64,000 nt of DNA from Eubacterium ruminantium (GTDB lineage Bacteria > Bacillota > Clostridia > Lachnospirales > Lachnospiraceae): assembly GCF_900167085.1 (NCBI RefSeq), contig NZ_FUXA01000007.1:124001-188000 (forward strand), written 5' to 3'. The translations under genes were made by a program, and so were the position numbers. Below, in pieces: positions 62,084 to 64,000 of this stretch. Below the pieces are notes generated by a model, which ran no database searches, had not been told where the DNA came from, and saw nothing but the letters and a program-made list of their open reading frames with translations. How positions within the stretch are numbered: the first letter of the stretch is position 1; each line of letters begins with the position of its first letter.

Positions 62084-63856
62084 TCATACCTGTGTAAGAC
62101 CATCGATCGACGGTTCTGCCATCATGGAGTAATTGGTATGATATATAACATATCCAAGATTAGCTTTTGGTGGTTTCTTAAGATTCTTTCTCTCAGTATA
62201 ATCTATCTCCACCTTAGGTGCATCCTTACCTGATGAATAATATGCCGCAAGCCTTCCTGCCTCTTCATAAGTTCTGTCAGGAATCTCAGCCTCGCTCTTC
62301 TTCTTAACTATTACATGAGAACCCGGCATATTCTTCGAATGAAACCACATATCATTTCCGGAAGCTATCTTGAAAGTTAATTCATCATTCTGAATATTAT
62401 TCCTTCCAACATACATATCATATCCATCTGAAGATATAAAATGAAGTGGTTTTGATTTCTGTATTATACCCTTTTGTCCGCCCTTATTCTTCTTTCCTCC
62501 GGAGAGCTTCTTCATCCTGTTGTCACCTTTTGCATAACCGGATTCCACAAGTTCTGTTCTTATATCAATAAGTTCATCCTCCGACTCTGCCATCATAAGG
62601 GATGCCTGAACAGATTGAAGATACATAAGTTCTCCCTTTGTTTCATCGGTAAGAATCGTCAAAGCTTCAAATGTTCTTTTCTTTTTATTGTATTTTGAAA
62701 AATATTTTACGCTGTTTTCCGAAGGTGTAAGATTTTCATCAAGAGGAATCTCTATTTCCTTGTCCTCATAATAGTTTAAGCACTTTAATATCTTATCACC
62801 CTTCTGAAGATTATATCCATATGTATTGATAAGTTCACCGTAAACCTTGTACTTATCTCTGTCATCCGTATCCTTTAACTGCTGAAGCTGAAGATCATAC
62901 TTCTTGGAAACTCTTTCCACAGCATTTGCCACAAGATGTCTAAGGTCCGCAGACCTTGTACTGATACGGTTTTTAGCCGCCTTTTCATTATAATAATCAA
63001 ATGTAAGTTTCGAAGGACTTTCATATCCTCTTACTTCATAATCAGAATACATTGAAAGTCTGACTGCCGAAAACTCTTTAGGCATTCCGTTTGAAAGATA
63101 AATCTCATTTACAAATGAATCATTACTGATATTATCTCTCACATTTTTAAAAGCATTAAATACATTATTCTTTTCATCATCACTGAGTGATGAACTGTCT
63201 TTTCTAGGTTCGACATTTGCTTCGTAACAGATTTCTTCTGCTACAACAGGTGAAAAACCATTTACAGAAGTATATATCGCCTTACTGATATTTACATTCT
63301 TCGAAAATACATTTTCATAAAATTCCGATTCAGAGATTTCCAAAGGATTTTTCTTGTCTCCTGCCGGTGGATATGTATATTCCCTTCCCGGAAGAACTTC
63401 TCTTACCGAACTTACATCACTCGGAATCCTCTTAATACTATCAAGTATTCTGTTGTCACTGTCAACAAGGATGATATTACTGTGACGACCCATGAATTCG
63501 GCTATCAGCCTCTTCTTTTCGATATCACCCATTTCATTTCTATGTTCTATTATGATCTCGACTATTCGTTCAAACCCCGGCTGAACTATATCAACTATCC
63601 TGCCGTTTCCGATATATTTACGCAATAACATGCAGAAGTTCGGAGCTGTGAGCGGTGCATTTTTAGACTCTTCCGTAAGATATATAAGCGGAAGTGAAGC
63701 ATCAGCCGTAATGATAAGTTTAACATTTTCTCTTCCTTTGATCGTGAGAAAAAGTTCATTATCATCAGTCTGCTGGATCTTGCTCATCCTTCCGTCAACG
63801 ATCTTTCCCTTAAGTTCATGCACTATGCTGCTTATCATAATTCCGTCAAAAGCCAT
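62084..63856 (-). CDS. rqcH: RqcH/Rqc2 homologue (NFACT family)
   Basis: A 590-residue NFACT protein (formerly FbpA, fibronectin-binding) that adds alanine tails to peptides stuck on 50S subunits. NFACT-N (LKGKIVDGRMSKIQQ; FCMLLRKYIGNGRIVDIVQPGFERI; FMGRHSNIILVD) is followed by a helix-rich middle and coiled coil (about 310-450) and a C-terminal NFACT-R domain (YDMYVGRNNIQNDEL; WFHSKNMPGSHVIVK). The ATG at 63854-63856 has AGGTGAT upstream, which lies directly behind the T-run of a terminator for the preceding gene. The gene ends about 30 nt before yicC. Confidence 0.94.
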   Translation of the reverse strand: MAFDGIMISSIVHELKGKIVDGRMSKIQQTDDNELFLTIKGRENVKLIITADASLPLIYLTEESKNAPLTAPNFCMLLRKYIGNGRIVDIVQPGFERIVEIIIEHRNEMGDIEKKRLIAEFMGRHSNIILVDSDNRILDSIKRIPSDVSSVREVLPGREYTYPPAGDKKNPLEISESEFYENVFSKNVNISKAIYTSVNGFSPVVAEEICYEANVEPRKDSSSLSDDEKNNVFNAFKNVRDNISNDSFVNEIYLSNGMPKEFSAVRLSMYSDYEVRGYESPSKLTFDYYNEKAAKNRISTRSADLRHLVANAVERVSKKYDLQLQQLKDTDDRDKYKVYGELINTYGYNLQKGDKILKCLNYYEDKEIEIPLDENLTPSENSVKYFSKYNKKKRTFEALTILTDETKGELMYLQSVQASLMMAESEDELIDIRTELVESGYAKGDNRMKKLSGGKKNKGGQKGIIQKSKPLHFISSDGYDMYVGRNNIQNDELTFKIASGNDMWFHSKNMPGSHVIVKKKSEAEIPDRTYEEAGRLAAYYSSGKDAPKVEIDYTERKNLKKPPKANLGYVIYHTNYSMMAEPSIDGLTQV

Positions 63857-63865
63857 TATAATCAC

Positions 63866-63902
63866 CTAAAAATGTCTGCGTATGCATAACACACGCAGAC
63901 AT
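63866..63902 (-). terminator. terminator upstream of rqcH
   Basis: ATGTCTGCGT and ACGCAGACAT (63872-63881 and 63893-63902) form a perfect 10-bp stem with an 11-nt loop, followed on the minus strand by TTTTTAGG. The T-run is fused to the rqcH ribosome site. Confidence 0.88.
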
Positions 63903-63920
63903 CTGAATCCTATTCATATT

Positions 63921-64000
63921 CTACAATTCATTATACATCTGTTCATAAATCTTTGCTGAATTAGCCCAGCTGTAATTCTGTTCCATGGCACGTTTCTGTA
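63921..64000 (-). CDS. C-terminal end of a glycogen synthase-like glycosyltransferase (partial)
   Basis: The last 25 codons of a gene entering from the right edge. The readable residues QKRAMEQNYSWANSAK, then IYEQMYNEL and a TAG stop, match the C-terminal helix of GlgA/GT5-type or related GT4 glycosyltransferases, which end in a similar SW..SA..Y pattern. Only the tail is visible, so family assignment is tentative. A terminator follows directly. Confidence 0.6.
   Translation of the reverse strand, partial: QKRAMEQNYSWANSAKIYEQMYNEL

Overview
This AT-rich window looks like chromosome from a Gram-positive anaerobe of the class Clostridia, most likely family Lachnospiraceae. The basis is gene content and order: PolC, RNase J, IreB, RuvX, DUF1292, TrmR, U32, a PASTA kinase with its PP2C phosphatase, and RqcH, in the usual Firmicutes neighbourhoods. 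The genus is not determined. I see no rRNA, tRNA, CRISPR array, insertion sequence or prophage.

Layout: (1) 1-6.9 kb: the start of nusB (cut by the window edge) and a YqhY-type Asp23 protein on the minus strand, then on the plus strand a giant YfhO-like membrane protein made of two fused copies, and efp. (2) 7.2-27.3 kb: a type IV pilus locus on the minus strand, read from high to low coordinates: pilB, pilT, pilC, major pilin, a pilM-pilN fusion, pilO, four minor pilins (PilV/GspI-, PilX/GspK-, FimT/GspH- and PilW/GspJ-like) and a 1939-residue exported protein in the place PilY1 occupies in Pseudomonas. A strong terminator closes the locus. No prepilin peptidase is present here. (3) 27.3-33.2 kb: ireB, ruvX, DUF1292, rnj, a YlbF-like gene, a truncated MltG-like gene, trmR and a U32 tRNA-hydroxylation gene. 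(4) 33.3-46.5 kb: bactofilin, pyrH, frr, uppS, cdsA, dxr, rseP, ispG, polC. This run covers UMP phosphorylation, ribosome recycling, isoprenoid and phospholipid precursors, site-2 proteolysis and replication. (5) 47-63.9 kb: rqcH, yicC, gmk, rpoZ, priA, def, fmt, rsmB, rlmN, PP2C phosphatase, PASTA kinase, rsgA, rpe, thiN and a sodium:solute symporter. The 3' end of a glycogen-synthase-like gene lies at the right edge.

Most of the window is conserved housekeeping. The unusual part is the pilus locus. Its tip-type minor pilins carry very large C-terminal regions, PilM and PilN are one polypeptide, PilO has an extra C-terminal domain, PilB begins with an MshEN-like (possibly c-di-GMP-binding) module, and the pilMN leader can fold into two mutually exclusive hairpins downstream of two terminators. 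The giant last gene is the best candidate for a non-homologous tip adhesin or sensor. Other oddities are a PolC whose PHP domain has lost metal ligands and which carries a long Ser/Asp/Asn-rich insertion, a tandem YfhO protein whose first half seems to lack the catalytic Asp, a bactofilin with a roughly 430-residue acidic N-terminal extension, an MltG-like protein without a catalytic domain, and a duplicated gene end behind the symporter stop codon.

All calls come from reading the sequence. Family assignments rest on motifs recalled from known families, not on database searches.
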